Origin: Heterodera schachtii
Lineage: Eukaryota; Nematoda; Chromadorea; Rhabditida; Heteroderidae
Length of the DNA stretch: 64,000 nt
Direction: 5' to 3'
NCBI GenBank assembly: GCA_023374025.1
Contig: SIJG01000188.1
Location: 107,093-171,092, forward strand
Shown piece by piece: positions 50,375 to 63,276 of the stretch. The translations under genes were made by a program, and so were the position numbers. The notes beneath the pieces were generated by a model. That model did no database searches. It saw only the letters and a program-made list of their open reading frames with translations, and was not told the DNA's origin. How positions within the stretch are numbered: position 1 is the stretch's first letter; each line of letters starts with the position of its first letter.

Positions 50375-53300
50375 TTAAATATTCATAATATCAAAACGAT
50401 TGAAAAAAAACGTTTAAAATAATTACCAAAAATAGGAATGTAAATTATAAAAATTAATATAAAAAAGAAAATATTTGGCTGGAATAAAACCGAAAAAAAC
50501 CCATGTAAATTAAATAACTAAGAACTAACACAAAAATTTTTACCACCAGTGAATTTAAATTTACTTATCACATATTTTCTCTATTTTTTGAGGAAAATTA
50601 ATGCTGTAATACAAATATACCAATAGTCAAAAACCAATTTTTATTTAAGGATTAATTTGAATAAATAATTTTGTTTGTAAATCATAATATTTCCGTGAGA
50701 TTAAAGTTGTGATTTTACTCAAAACTAATGAAAATTAATGATTTCTCAACAAAATAATTATTATGAAGAAAATCGGTTTAAAGTTTAAAATTTTGATAAT
50801 TTATTTTTAGTTTATTTTATTCTACCTTGATAGGATGCGTTCAATATTTTATAGTTTTTTCATTATGAGTTAATAATATTTCTTAAAAATTTGTCCTTTT
50901 TAAATTCCATTCAATGTTAATATAATATATTTCATCTTAATTCTATTTTGCTTTTAATTATTCTATACTCATGGCATGCGCTGTTCGTCATGATTTTAAC
51001 TCTTGCCTAAGAAATTTTATTATATTCATTCTTTATTAGTACCTTATTTAATTTTGTTCTTTTTTTTTGCAAAATTAAATTTTTTTATTTCACGTTTTTT
51101 GTAGGAGATTGTATATTTCTAAATTTTAATGGAATTTTTCGGAAAAAAGGCATTTAAGGCACGAAAATCTAGAAAAAGGCAAAAAAAAAGGCGCAAAAAA
51201 AGGCATGTGCCTTAAAGTGGAATTGTCGCGCTCACCCCTTGACCACCGAATTTATGATGAGTTTTGAATAGATTTGGTATATAATATATAATGTTTGCTT
51301 ACAAAATTCATTGTCCTACAATAAATGGTTATAGATATCAATTTATTTTTTATTGAAAATTTTAAATAATCTTTCATATTTTAGCAAAAATAATTTAAAA
51401 ATATATCTATTAACTTTCATACTTTAAACAATTACTTGAGGTAAATACGGACTTAGTGGACAAATGTTTAACATTTTCTACGATTGTATCTCAATAAACC
51501 ACATTTTTTTATATTTTTAAAAGCCGAAAAATTAAATGATTGATAACAATTTATGAAAAAGAAAGATAAAAACAGTTTAAAATAAATGAATATATTAAAA
51601 GTAAATTATAAATACAAAAAAATTTAAACAATGAAGAAAAATAAAAATACATTTGCCTTTAATATTAAAAATAATCATAGTATTAATCAGGCTCGAATAC
51701 TCAACAAATCGTCACGAGACCAATACCATTCGAAAGCTCTTGCGATTCTCTTCAAAATGGCTCGTGTGGAAAAATTATTCATATGCGGAAAAAATGCTAT
51801 TTAAATAAATATTACTTAATTTACCAAATTAAATTAAAGTCCGAAATACTTAAAATAAAAAATTTAAACGCATTGAGCCTGAACAAATTAACAATTTTAG
51901 AGCATATCATAACGATTTTGTTGACAATCGTTCTACAAAATAAAATTAATAAAGCGAAATAATAATGACAATTATTTATTGAAAAAATATATATTAATCA
52001 ATAAAAGGATATAATATTTTTATATTTATTTAATAATATTCTGATTATAATTCATATGAAATAACAATCATTTTATTTAATTTAAGATAATAAATTTAAG
52101 TCAACATAAAATCTAAATACGTAAAAATTAGTACATTACTTTATCAAAAATCAATTATCAAAACTTTTACAATAAAAATATTTGAAAATACTTACACTAA
52201 AATTTTGTAAGGAATTAATAAATAAAACTAATTTAGAGACTATTCAATTTGTGAAAGCTTGCGGCCAGAACAAGAATAATGATCGATAGGTTTTTATTTT
52301 AAACAAGCAAAAATAGTAGAAAAATTAAAAATAACAGACAAGAAAAAACTTTTGATAAAGTAATAATTTTAAATCAAATGTAATAAAAAAAATCCTCTAA
52401 TTTTTGGCAAATATAAAAGAAAATAAAAACATTCAAAATGAGTTTGGACAAATTAAGAGTTAGTGCAATTATAATTTAGTTTTAAACAATAACTCAAAAA
52501 ACTTTGTAGAATAACTATAAAAAAGTATATAAAATAATTAAATGGAATATATAAATTTATTTAATAAACGGAATTTTTTAGTAAATGCATTTTATACTAT
52601 TTTTTTATTTTTAAATTGACATCATTATGGACAAAATGGATAAAAACTTCTATATTGGCAATCTATCGAATTTAAAAAATTAAGTTGACGAAAAATAATT
52701 AAACCAAAGGGTCAATTACTCCGCGCAAAACTTCGCCAAAGAGGAGTAAACGAATAAATTAATGAAATAAAATCTTTAAATTAATTTATTTGTTCAATAA
52801 AAATGATTATTAATAGGATTATAGTTGAAACAAAAACAAAAAAAGCATTACGCCAAAAATTATTTTATTCAACCTTATCGTGGATTAATCTTTTATAAAA
52901 TTGAAAGTTAATAGATATATTTTTAAATTATTTTTGCTAAAATATGAAAGATTATTTAAAATTTTCAATAAAAAATAAATTGATATCTATAACCATTTAT
53001 TGTAGGACAATGAATTTTGTAAGCAAACATTATATATTATATACCAAATCTATTCAAAACTCATCATAAATTCGGTGGTCAAGGGGTGAGCGCGACAATT
53101 CCACTTTAAGGCACATGCCTTTTTTTGCGCCTTTTTTTTTGCCTTTTTCTAGATTTTCGTGCCTTAAATGCCTTTTTTCCGAAAAATTCCATTAAAATTT
53201 AGAAATATACAATCTCCTACAAAAAACGTGAAATAAAAAAATTTAATTTTGCAAAAAAAAGAACAAAATTAAATAAGGTACTAATAAAGAATGAATATAA

Positions 53301-53945
53301 TAAAATTTCTTAGGCAAGAGTTAAAATCATGACGAACAGCGCATGCCATGAGTATAGAATAATTAAAAGCAAAATAGAATTAAGATGAAATATATTATAT
53401 TAACATTGAATGGAATTTAAAAAGGACAAATTTTTAAGAAATATTATTAACTCATAATGAAAAAACTATAAAATATTGAACGCATCCTATCAAGGTAGAA
53501 TAAAATAAACTAAAAATAAATTATCAAAATTTTAAACTTTAAACCGATTTTCTTCATAATAATTATTTTGTTGAGAAATCATTAATTTTCATTAGTTTTG
53601 AGTAAAATCACAACTTTAATCTCACGGAAATATTATGATTTACAAACAAAATTATTTATTCAAATTAATCCTTAAATAAAAATTGGTTTTTGACTATTGG
53701 TATATTTGTATTACAGCATTAATTTTCCTCAAAAAATAGAGAAAATATGTGATAAGTAAATTTAAATTCACTGGTGGTAAAAAATTTTTGTGTTAGTTCT
53801 TAGTTATTTAATTTACATGGGTTTTTTCGGTTTTATTCCAGCCAAATATTTTCTTTTTTATATTAATTTTTATAATTTACATTCCTATTTTTGGTAATTA
53901 TTTTAAACGTTTTTTTTCAATCGTTTTGATATTATGAATATTTAA
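50375..53945. mobile_element. nearly perfect 1.04-kb inverted repeat with 1.48-kb spacer
   Basis: The left arm (50375-51419) and right arm (52902-53945) are reverse complements over about 1045 bases with almost no differences by eye. The outer ends read TTAAATATTCATAATATC. Each arm holds a short GC-richer part with repeated AAAAAGGC words near 51145-51215 and 53105-53175. The spacer is A-rich with no open frame. It could be a long-TIR non-autonomous transposon, a recent inverted duplication or an assembly palindrome. TTAA at both tips is noted but is weak evidence in AT-rich DNA. Confidence 0.85.
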
Positions 53946-56900
53946 TGTAAATTTTCTATACTTTCGTAGAGTTTATTTGCCTTCATGAGTAAAAAATTAT
54001 AAACATAATAAAATTTTGTAATTTTTATATATTCATTAAATATTGCATAAAGCCAAAAAAATTAGTTTAATAATAGGATTTCAGCGTAGCTTAATCTTGT
54101 GACAAATTTTAGCAACGGAAAGTGATCCAGTTAGACTCATTTGGTTTTTTCGATAGTCGACGTGAATAAAAATTCTTGTTTGGACAATATCTCGATAAGA
54201 AAATTTTGAAATCATATTAGAATGGTAGTACGCTTATTTAACTTTTTACTTCTTTTCTACACAATATTCGCTAATTCAGTTGAGGAGCGTATTTTAAGTA
54301 TAATTTATTTTATTTTTAATATTTCAAGTTAGAAAAATATAAATTTCAAATTATGCAATACATATTTTTTTATTGTTTATTATCATGGTAATATTATTAT
54401 GATTTACTTACTTAAGTATGCTAATGTTTTTTTTAAAAATTATTTATAGATTTCAGATTAAATTTTCTGAATGCCTTAAGTTATTTTTTCTTTTTATCCC
54501 TTTCTCTTTTTGCGCTCAATTCTGGATGAGGTTTTGTAATTTGAATTTGTAAAAATTTTTCTATAAAAAATAAATTTGGTTTTGTTTTTATTAAAATATA
54601 GCAAATGAAACAATTGGAAAAAAATCAACAATATAAATGTTTAGTTTGAGGTGATACACCCTAATTTATGATTTAAATTTTTTTTTGCATTATCATTAAA
54701 TTATTTATTCTTGTCTAGCACTTCATGGGACATCTTTACTTTGTCAAACTCAGATTTACACGAATTTTGTCTTTTTTATATTTTATTATTTTTAATATTC
54801 CTTGTTTGGGTCCGCATTTTGAACTTAAAGAATATAAAATATTGAATAATAAATATATTTTTTGAATATTTTAAAAATTATTTAGTTTTTTTTTTAAAAT
54901 TTGTGCTTAAACAAAACTTATTTAAAAAGATTTTTTTTCAACATACATAACGACAATAATTTTATTTTTATCTTTTTGTCATTTATTTTTTTAACATTTT
55001 TGATTTTTTGTTGGTATATCATTTTTGTAAATATTAAACTTATTTTTTTCAATTATCAAAATTTACACATTTAAATTTATATTTTTATGCTCTCTCATTG
55101 TGTGGTTGACGACCCAAAATACAAACCTTCATACTACTGCTTTTATCGTATACAAAACTTGAAATTCATAGTGTTTTTTTTTGCAATATTTTCAAATATT
55201 ATACAATTAGATAAAATTTTTATAATTAATTGCCTCTCGCATTTGTTATCCTAAAGTCGCTAATTATTTGTTTTGCTATATTTATTATATTCAATAACAC
55301 GTTTTATTTTATTTTATTCATTACTAACATTTCATTATTTCTTTTTGATTTATAGCTATTTTAAAAGTATTTTTATTATATTTTTTGACCATTTTTGAAC
55401 CAAATCGTTCTAGGCAGGATGTAAAATATTCTTTTTTTAATTTTTTAAATATTAAATTTAAGCTTTTTTATAGATTGTTAAAATTTATTTTTGTAAATTT
55501 TGTAATTCATTTTTGGGTCCTTGCGATTTCATGTTTAATTCCTCGTCTTTATAAATTTGTTTTATTTATTTAAGTTTAAGATATTTAAAAACTCCTAAAA
55601 ATGCCAAAATATGTGCTAAAATATGGTTCAAAGTTGGAAAAACGAGGGTATTTTTGCATAAAAATTCCAAAAATTAGCTAATTTGAAATAATTAATGAAA
55701 TATAAGAAGGGTCATTAACTAAAATTCTTCGGCAAGTTAATTGCGATAAACAATAATTATAAAAATTTATTTAAAGTTAGAAAATAAAAAATATGGTATC
55801 AAGAGAACATTACCAAGTTAAAAATAATTTTTCAAGAAAAAAAAATTAAAGACACATTTATTAAAAATTATCCTAATAAAATGGTTGGCTCTTTGTAGAT
55901 GAAATTACGAGAAGCCTCATTCATGCAAGTAAAAATGTTAATATATGTAATTGCAGGAGAAAATAAAAAAGTTCTTACGCTACAAAATTTTATTGGTTAA
56001 AAATAAAAATAAATATTTAATAAATAAACAATTATTAAATTTAATCACGATATTTGAATACACAAAAAATCTGTTTACCGTTTTTTAAAGTTATGACTTT
56101 TAGACACGTGACTTAAACGAATGTCTTTTCACAAATTTTATAGAACACTTATGAAAAATGAAGAATGATATTAATAATTTTAAATAGTAAATTAAATTTA
56201 TGCAAATTTACTTTTATTCTAAAATATGAAAGAAAATATAATAAAAATGTTAAGAAAATTTCTCTAGATAAAAGAATTAATGTGTAACCAAAAGTATACC
56301 ATTTTTTAAATTAAATTAATATAAAATAGCAATGAGATAAACATTTTATTAATTAAAATAATTACAAAATAAAATTTGACCATCGTCAAACCATAATTAG
56401 GATATGTTAAACTATCAATTATTTTCAAAAGAATTAAAGTAATTGGGATAATCCTTCTTTATTTTTACATATAATTCTTTTTATATCATTCATATGATTT
56501 CTTTTTAAAAGTTTTAGCTAACATTATAAAACTTCATTAGGTTTGAGATGTGATGAATTAATATATTTCTTCATCCTTACATAGATTTTATCTAGTATTT
56601 ATATTTATCCTCTTGACTAACAATTTATTTATATATTGAATAAATTTTTTCAGTATATTTGCTTTTAAACGAATGCATTTTGTCTGATATTACTACTTTT
56701 AATTAATATATTTTCTAGATTTTTCATCGGCTAAAAGATTTAAAATATATTTATTTATTTATAAATTTTATTTATGTGTAATTAAATAATTAAACTAGCT
56801 AGGAGTGCAATTATAAAAGCGTATTATTGGGCAGGAACAAAGTGCTTTTTTATATTATTTTTAAACTTGAATTGTTTAAATCATTTTTTCATTTATTTTT

Positions 56901-59690
56901 TGGATATTAAATTCATTATTCATATGAGTCGAGTAAACCATATTTGAATTCATAATCGCTAGAATATAAACTTACATGAAGTTTTTTAGTTATTTTTTAC
57001 TGTACGCCAAATTTTTATTTAAATCTTTTGATTATTATTATTATTTAAGTCAAGAAATATTCTAATTAATACCAATGACATATTTATTTTTTTAATAGTA
57101 TAAATTAAGTAGAATAATATTTATATGTTTGAAATTTTTGAGTTTGTATTGCAAATTAAAATTAATTATTGTAAAACCACTTTTTATTTTCAAATTTTCT
57201 TTTCCCTTTATGGTATAAAATTTTATTATTATTTAAAATTTATCTTTTGCATTTTAACATTTTCATTAGGTTTATCTTTTAATTAACTAGATAAATTTCG
57301 CGCGATACCATTCGAATTCGTATAATGAAATTGCAGCAATAGATATTTTAATTAACAATTATTTTTTTTATTTAAGAAAATATTTTTTATTAAATTATTT
57401 GCTTATTTTAATTTAATTTTAATATAGTGTGTTTTTATTAAAATTATTTGTTTTTAAATTTTTATCACTAAGATTTCACTCACCAATTTATTGGATCACT
57501 CAGAAGAGTAATTTTTTGCGTCCTACATTTAAATATAAGAACAGGCATTAATTATATTAAAACTTATGTTTAATAAATTCCTTTAGAATTTTATGCAATA
57601 AATTGAAATATTCATTTTTATTAGTTACATTTTTAGGTAAAACAATCAATTATGAGTTTTTTCATTAAAAAAATTTAGAGTTCATTTATTTGATTTGTTT
57701 TAATTAGTGCTTTATTTTATGGGAATCCTATAATAAGTATCTACTTTATTAATTGAAGGCATTTTATTATCCAATTATTTTTTTTGTATTCATACCCAAT
57801 TCCAGTTTTTTTGAAAGGCTTTTGCACAGATTAATTTAAATACAGAAATTATTCATTAAATAATATTCGAGTTATTTTTATTCACTGTAGTGCATTTAGT
57901 ATATAATCGTCGTTAGAGCATTTTTGTAAATATTTATCAATGTCGAATTATTTAATTTTTTTATTTTGCCGACAGAAAATTAATAATGCACATTTTCAAT
58001 TCACTCAGTTTATTTCTTTTAATCGTGCTTTGGCAATTTTTGTATTATTGGACGGATATTCTTAAAAATTATATCTCATATTATTGTCATTATTCTTAGG
58101 TTTTTCTTTATTTATATGAATTTTATGGCTTTAAATTTTAATTCTTTGATTAATACTTTTGTAAATTTAAGTTCAAAATTTTCATCTTTTTATTACACGA
58201 AAATGGTATTTTGAATTATTCATCAAAACAATAATTTCATTAATTTGATTAAAAGATAAGTTCGTGTTCTCTCTATTTTAAAGAAAATGAAGAATGTTCT
58301 GTTTATTATGATTGAATATTTATTTATTATTTTTATGTAGTTTTTGTTTTTATATAGTCAGAATTTGTCACAATTTAAAAATTTAGATTATTTCTCACTT
58401 GCTTTTACTCAACTTTAATATAAGTTAATTATTATTTGTTATTCTTCTCGCTTTCGAGGGTTTTGTCCATTTCTGAGCTTTTTGATAAAAAAATATTGGC
58501 CCGTTTTGCATTTTATTTCAACTTCTGCTTTATAAATATTTATTCTTTTAACCTTCAATTGATCTTCTTTTTCCTCCATTGTGTTTTTGATTGCAGTTGC
58601 TGCTAAATTTGAACTTGGATTTTGCTACTGATTTGCACTAAATATTCTATTAGATTTTTTAATTTTTCTCTTGGAATTAAATTATTCGTTTAATTATGAT
58701 AAGAAGTGATAAATGATAATTTTTTCTAATAGGATTAATTTTCTTAAAGATAACCAATGCAGAGTTAAAAATTCAGTTTTTAATGATAACTTAACTATAA
58801 ATCAATATTAAATACTTCCATTAATAATTAAATTATATTATTTTATCTAATGAATTAAAATACTAGTTTGACGCTATGTATATATATATATATATATATA
58901 TTTACATGAAGTAATATATATTACTTCCCTTATAGTTTAATGGTGTCGGCCCATTTTGATTTAATCATAATAAAATTATTATTTAAATACATCATAATTA
59001 TAAATTTTAAGATTTAATTTTAATTATTTATATTATAGGAAAACTATCCTTACATTTCCTTAATATTTTATACATGCTTTGATAAAGATAAAAGTTTTAA
59101 AATTGTGTAAATTATAATTAATTTTTTCCAACAATTATTTATTATTTGAGAATCAAATTATGCAATATTTTTCAAAAAATCATATATAATAGAAGAAATT
59201 TATTTTTTAATTTATTTTTTTTTGCTTTTCTTTTAATTAGATTTTTTTACTTCATTTCATTTCTATTTTATTTTTCATACATTCGTAATTTTAGTAAAAA
59301 TTTATTATCATGCTCAGGGTGAAACTATGAGCGAAAAATAGCCGTTGCCTTAATGAGAGTAAATATGGTGTCAGGCAATACTCCCTCCTGTAGAGGTTTG
59401 TGTCTTGTTAAACGCATATGATTTCATTAATTTGTGTAAAATTAATAAGTGAATTGGAAATATTTTAAATATTAATTATTCTTATTCTTTATTAATAAGA
59501 TCTTAGAATTTATTAATTTCTCTTCTTATTTTCATATAATTTCCATCATGGTGAAGTTGATGGCGAAAAGGCAACCACTCAGTTTGAATAATAAAATTAA
59601 TATTTATAGTAAATTTAGTTATTTTTGAATTTTTATTTTATCACAAATTTTCTTTTGATATAAATTTTAAAGATTAATTCAATAAAAATA
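53946..59690. other. AT-rich gene desert
   Basis: Mostly T-rich, with an A-rich stretch at about 55.6-56.4 kb. No gene. The phrase near 54036-54092 is related to 20326 and 30353. Two GC-richer stretches at 59315-59405 and 59545-59580 may be structured (see findings). Confidence 0.55.
58879..58900. repeat. TA microsatellite
   Basis: About eleven uninterrupted TA units. Confidence 0.9.
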
Positions 59691-60236
59691 TATTTATGTG
59701 TCGCGATTTGCGAAATAATTTGTATTTCCTCCCTTCCGTTCCCCCGACAAATAAATTTCCTTTATTTTGCATTTATCCCCCCCCCCCCCCCCCCCCTCGT
59801 CGCTTCATTACACCGCTTCGTTCCCGACGGCCGACTGGCTTGATTTTCCTGCGTTTTTGTTCTTGCCTTTGCCATTTTTTTCCCTTGCGGATTTCCCCCC
59901 CCCCCTTGCTTCGCCGTTCGCTCGCCTTTTGCTTTCACATAGCATTTTTCGCCTTTGATTCATCGCTTTTCCCTTGGAAGTAATTGGTGGAAATAAAAAT
60001 ATTTTGAAAGTGGTCTTTTGGTTGGAATTCGTTTGTCTTTTTGGTTTTATCTTAATTTGGTTTTAATTCGGGATTGGCTCAACACTCATTTGGCCAATTT
60101 CCGACACAACGGCCGGAAACTCTCCCAATTTTTTTCCCTTTCGTTTAATTGTATCCCATTTATTTTTTGTTCACTTTGTTCTCTAATTGTCCTTTTTTCA
60201 ATTCTTTTGTAAGCCGTCTTTCACTCATTTATATCC
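59691..60236 (+). other. C/T-rich leader or LTR portion of a BEL/Pao element
   Basis: Composition switches abruptly at about 59690 to GC- and pyrimidine-rich DNA that runs directly into the gag start at 60237. It contains a 20-base C homopolymer at 59777-59796 and an 11-base one at 59895-59905. It probably holds part of the 5' LTR and the leader. No matching 3' LTR is present in the window, so the LTR limits cannot be fixed. Confidence 0.5.
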
Positions 60237-61730
60237 ATGTCTGCCCATTTCCGCGCGCAACTTAAATTGGCTTATACTGAAGCCGAAGAGCTTCTCTCGG
60301 ATGACCGACAATTTCCCATCCCCGCACGTAATAATCAGCCCGATTCTGTTTTTCTTCTAACAATTCGTTCTTGTATCCAATCCTTAAATGATCATGTTTC
60401 CGATGTTCAATCAGTTTTAACCGTGCTTAATGACAATTCTGACCGATGGATGAACCTACGAACTAACATGACCGGGGCCGAGAGAATTCAAGATAGCCCC
60501 CTTTATGACAATTTTGTGATCGAATACCCCTTCCCTTCGACTATTTCAAATCTTCGTAAGTACCTTCGGACCCTTCGCGACCAAAGCCGTGCCTTGCAAG
60601 CCAACCTCTCTGCCAAGGCTCCGAATACTCAAAATGCCGCCCCTCCCTCCCTCGTTCATTTGCCCAAAACGACCCTACCGACCTTTTCCGGGGATTGCAC
60701 GACTTATATGACTTTTTGGAACACATTTAAAGCGGGTGTTCATGACACGAACATCCCGAATTCTCTCAAATTTACCTGTTTAAAACAGTGCCTTTCTGGT
60801 CCCCCATTGACTTTGATTAATTCCCTCCCCGTTTTTGACGATTCTTATGACATAGCTCTAGCCCTTTTGTCAAAACATTACGAGAACCCAGAGGAAGTTG
60901 CTCGTGCTCTTCATAATTCTCTGAGAAAGCTCCCCCAAATCCGAACCGGTGAATTTTTTTGTGATGACCTCCGTTCCCTCCTTGACCAATTGGAATGTAT
61001 TTGTGTACAAATGTCACAACAAAACTGTTCATATGATACTGTGGCGGTCCAAATGGAAGTTGAAGAGAGACTTCCCCGATTCATTCTCGACGAAATTTTC
61101 ATGTCGAAGGAAAACGACGACGATTGGTCAACGGACAAGCTATAGGCACGCCTTTGGGCCATTCTCAAGCGCAAGGAGCAAATTCAGACGCTTCACCCCA
61201 AAATTCCTGCTTCTCCGAGGCACAAATTCCAAACGACCCCTCCCCCCCACTCTAAATTTGGCCACCCTTCTCATCCTCCCCCCGAATTCCCGACTCTTAC
61301 CTTCCATTCCAAGAGAAGTCAGCAGTTTAACCATAAACAAATAAATGAAAAATCTAATCCTAAACCCAAATTACCCTGCCTTTTTTGTGACAGTCCTGAT
61401 CACTTTTCAAGTTTTTGTACCACCTTTACTGATCAAAAATCACGCTTTGAGCGGCTAAAAGCACTCAACCGGTGTTTCAAATGCCTAAAATCCGGCTATT
61501 TTTCCCGTCAATGTCCCGCTCCGGCTCAATGTTCTAATTGTAAGGGATCTCATCACCGAGTGCTCTGTTTTAATCGATCGGAAAATCCCCATCGCTCTAC
61601 CAATTTCAGTTATTCCCAACCGACCCCAACTTTTGCCCAATTCTCGGCCCCTGCCCCGTTAATTCCTCCATTTCAGTACCATTCCTCTCCGCCCCCTATC
61701 ATGACCCACAGAACTTCTCATTCACCCTAA
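60237..61730 (+). pseudogene. BEL/Pao-type retrotransposon gag with one in-frame TAG
   Basis: The frame is open from ATG at 60237 to TAG at 61143-61145 (302 codons) and continues in the same frame to TAA at 61728-61730, 498 codons in all. The middle part (LPTFSGD near 60676, then FWNTFKAGVH and HYENPEEVARAL) matches the DUF1759-type capsid region of BEL/Pao gag. After the TAG come three zinc knuckles: CLFCDSPDHFSSFC (normal), CFKCLKSGYFSRQC (Tyr where His is expected) and CSNCKGSHHRVLC. Gag packages element RNA. No protease or polymerase follows: homology ends at the TAA. The TAG, the changed knuckle and the lost pol point to a defective copy. Confidence 0.85.
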
Positions 61731-61785
61731 AGTTTTTTGGAAATGCACGCGACAAAAAAAAACATTATTTTTTTCCGTGCTGAGT

Positions 61786-61859
61786 CGATCCTAAAAAAGT
61801 ATCAATGTGGGCGATCCTAAAAAAGTATCAATGTGGGCGATCCTAAAAAAGTATCAATG
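61786..61859. repeat. 26-bp tandem repeat, three units
   Basis: Units starting CGATCCTAAAAAAGTATCAA lie at 61786, 61812 and 61838, essentially identical. They separate the gag remnant from the next open frame. Confidence 0.9.
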
Positions 61860-62024
61860 GTAATAAATGGCTTTGAGGAGATAAAAGCCGCCAGGAACCG
61901 GCATGAAATTCAACACACCACAGTTAAAAAGTTGCTGAGGAACGGCCTGGGAACACTAAAAGCCAGACGACGGCATGTAATTCTAGACTGTAATGAAAAA
62001 CTGATGAAAAAATCATTTAAATAG
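61857..62024 (+). CDS. possible 55-residue basic protein or gene fragment
   Basis: ATG at 61857 overlaps the end of the third 26-bp repeat; the frame stops at TAG 62022-62024. The peptide is helical and basic (FEEIKAARNRHEIQ, then LKARRRHVILD). Base composition is coding-like and higher in GC than the flanks. It has no recognised family and may be an exon relic. Confidence 0.25.
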   Translation: MVINGFEEIKAARNRHEIQHTTVKKLLRNGLGTLKARRRHVILDCNEKLMKKSFK

Positions 62025-62063
62025 CGGAAAAAGCCTGAAAGTCCCCATCATTCAAAAATCAAA

Positions 62064-62566
62064 ATGTTCCCAACAAAAATTGCATTTTTGCTTGTCCTTA
62101 TATGTACCCCAAATTTTGGGGAAAATTCACCGAAAAAAAGCAGCAAATCGCGAAAAGAGCGCGGAATTATTTCAATTCCGCTAGCAATTGGAGCCGCAAC
62201 CGCTTTTCTGACGCCGATAATCATGGGTGCTACTGTGGCGGGCTACTACATCGGCACCAAATCGGCAATTGTCCATTCGTGGAAACGTCTTCAGGTATCC
62301 CCTCGATTTATTAAATATACCAATGAAATAGATAAGAAAGATGAGCATGCTTCATTTATTTTATATATCCAATAAAGAATAAAACTTCTGTGATAACTTC
62401 TAATTATTTTTATGCTTAACCTTTAAATTTTATATTTTAAAAATATTTGGAAATTTACTATTTTAAGCAGGTCTGTAATTTATGGGAATATAAATATTTT
62501 GGTACTACACTCAATCAGAAGCCAAAAACAACGTATCCGAAATTGTGGATTCGGCCCAATTTGTAA
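62064..62566 (+). CDS. small protein with signal peptide and Gly/Ala-rich hydrophobic segment
   Basis: ATG at 62064 opens a signal peptide (MFPTKIAFLLVLICTPNFG), a short basic stretch (KKSSKSRKERG) and a ~25-residue hydrophobic segment (IPLAIGAATAFLTPIIMGAT, ending VAGYYIG) that could span a membrane. Two models fit. In the spliced model, exon 1 ends at 62294 (CTTCAG|GTATCC) and exon 2 runs 62471-62566 after TTTTAAGCAG, both phase 0, giving 108 residues ending WIRPNL. The unspliced frame stops at 62375 with 103 residues. I prefer splicing because exon 2 stays coding-like. Composition differs sharply from the flanks. No family is recognised; a secreted or membrane-active role is inference only. 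Confidence 0.55.
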
Positions 62567-62768
62567 ATCAATAACAGGAAAAGGGAAAGACACTCGAAGT
62601 CGCCACAAAAATAATTCATATAATAATAAAAAATTATAAAATTAATTGAAAATGCAAGTGCAAAATCCACAATTTTAAATAAAACATTTTAATCCCTTAA
62701 TAAATAAGGAATTTAAAACATACGGATGTATGAGGGTAAAAAGTACCTTACATAATATAACAAACGAA
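62567..62768. other. AT-rich downstream region
   Basis: No gene; a second frame through the putative exon 2 remains open to about 62639 but seems a by-product. Confidence 0.4.
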
Positions 62769-63276
62769 AACACCCTTTAATTAACGAAATATATCCTTAA
62801 CCGAATAAATCCGCGGAGTAAATGCGAATTATATTTCATATAAAATTAAAATGATAAGAATTCAAATGTAATTAAGGACAAAATTTTGTATAATGAATGT
62901 AAAGGCAGTTAATAAAATTTCATTTCAAAATTTAACAATATAAACTAGCACCTTCATGTTGTATATGCAATAATCTAAAATCAAGGACAACGTAGAAAAG
63001 CGCAATTATTAAAGGAATAGCGGCCGTGATAATAAATAAATTAACAATACAATATTACTTAATAAATTTGAAATATTAAGGAATAAGAAATAATTTAATA
63101 AAAGACTCAATATGTGATAACTATGGATAGGTTTTTTTAATAATCAAATACCAAAACATTAACATAATCCAGCAAAAAAGAAAAATTATGTGTTTATAAA
63201 AGAAAAACAGATAGTTTTGTTAAATTTTTTTATTTAAGAGATTGGTAAAGGTTTTCAAAAAATGATCGAGAGATAA
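62769..63276. repeat. 0.5-kb direct repeat, copy 1
   Basis: Begins ACACCCTTTAATTAACG and includes CCGCGGAGTAAATG and AGCGGCCGTGATAAT. It is repeated nearly identically 729 bp downstream. About 220 bp of unrelated AT-rich sequence separates the copies. Confidence 0.9.

Noticed and set aside
50375..53945. piggyBac assignment from TTAA at both tips
   Set aside because: TTAA is very common in this AT-rich sequence and the tips do not show piggyBac-type terminal bases.
54465..55573. Short T-rich open frames
   Set aside because: Phe/Leu/Ile-rich translation of desert DNA without coding features.
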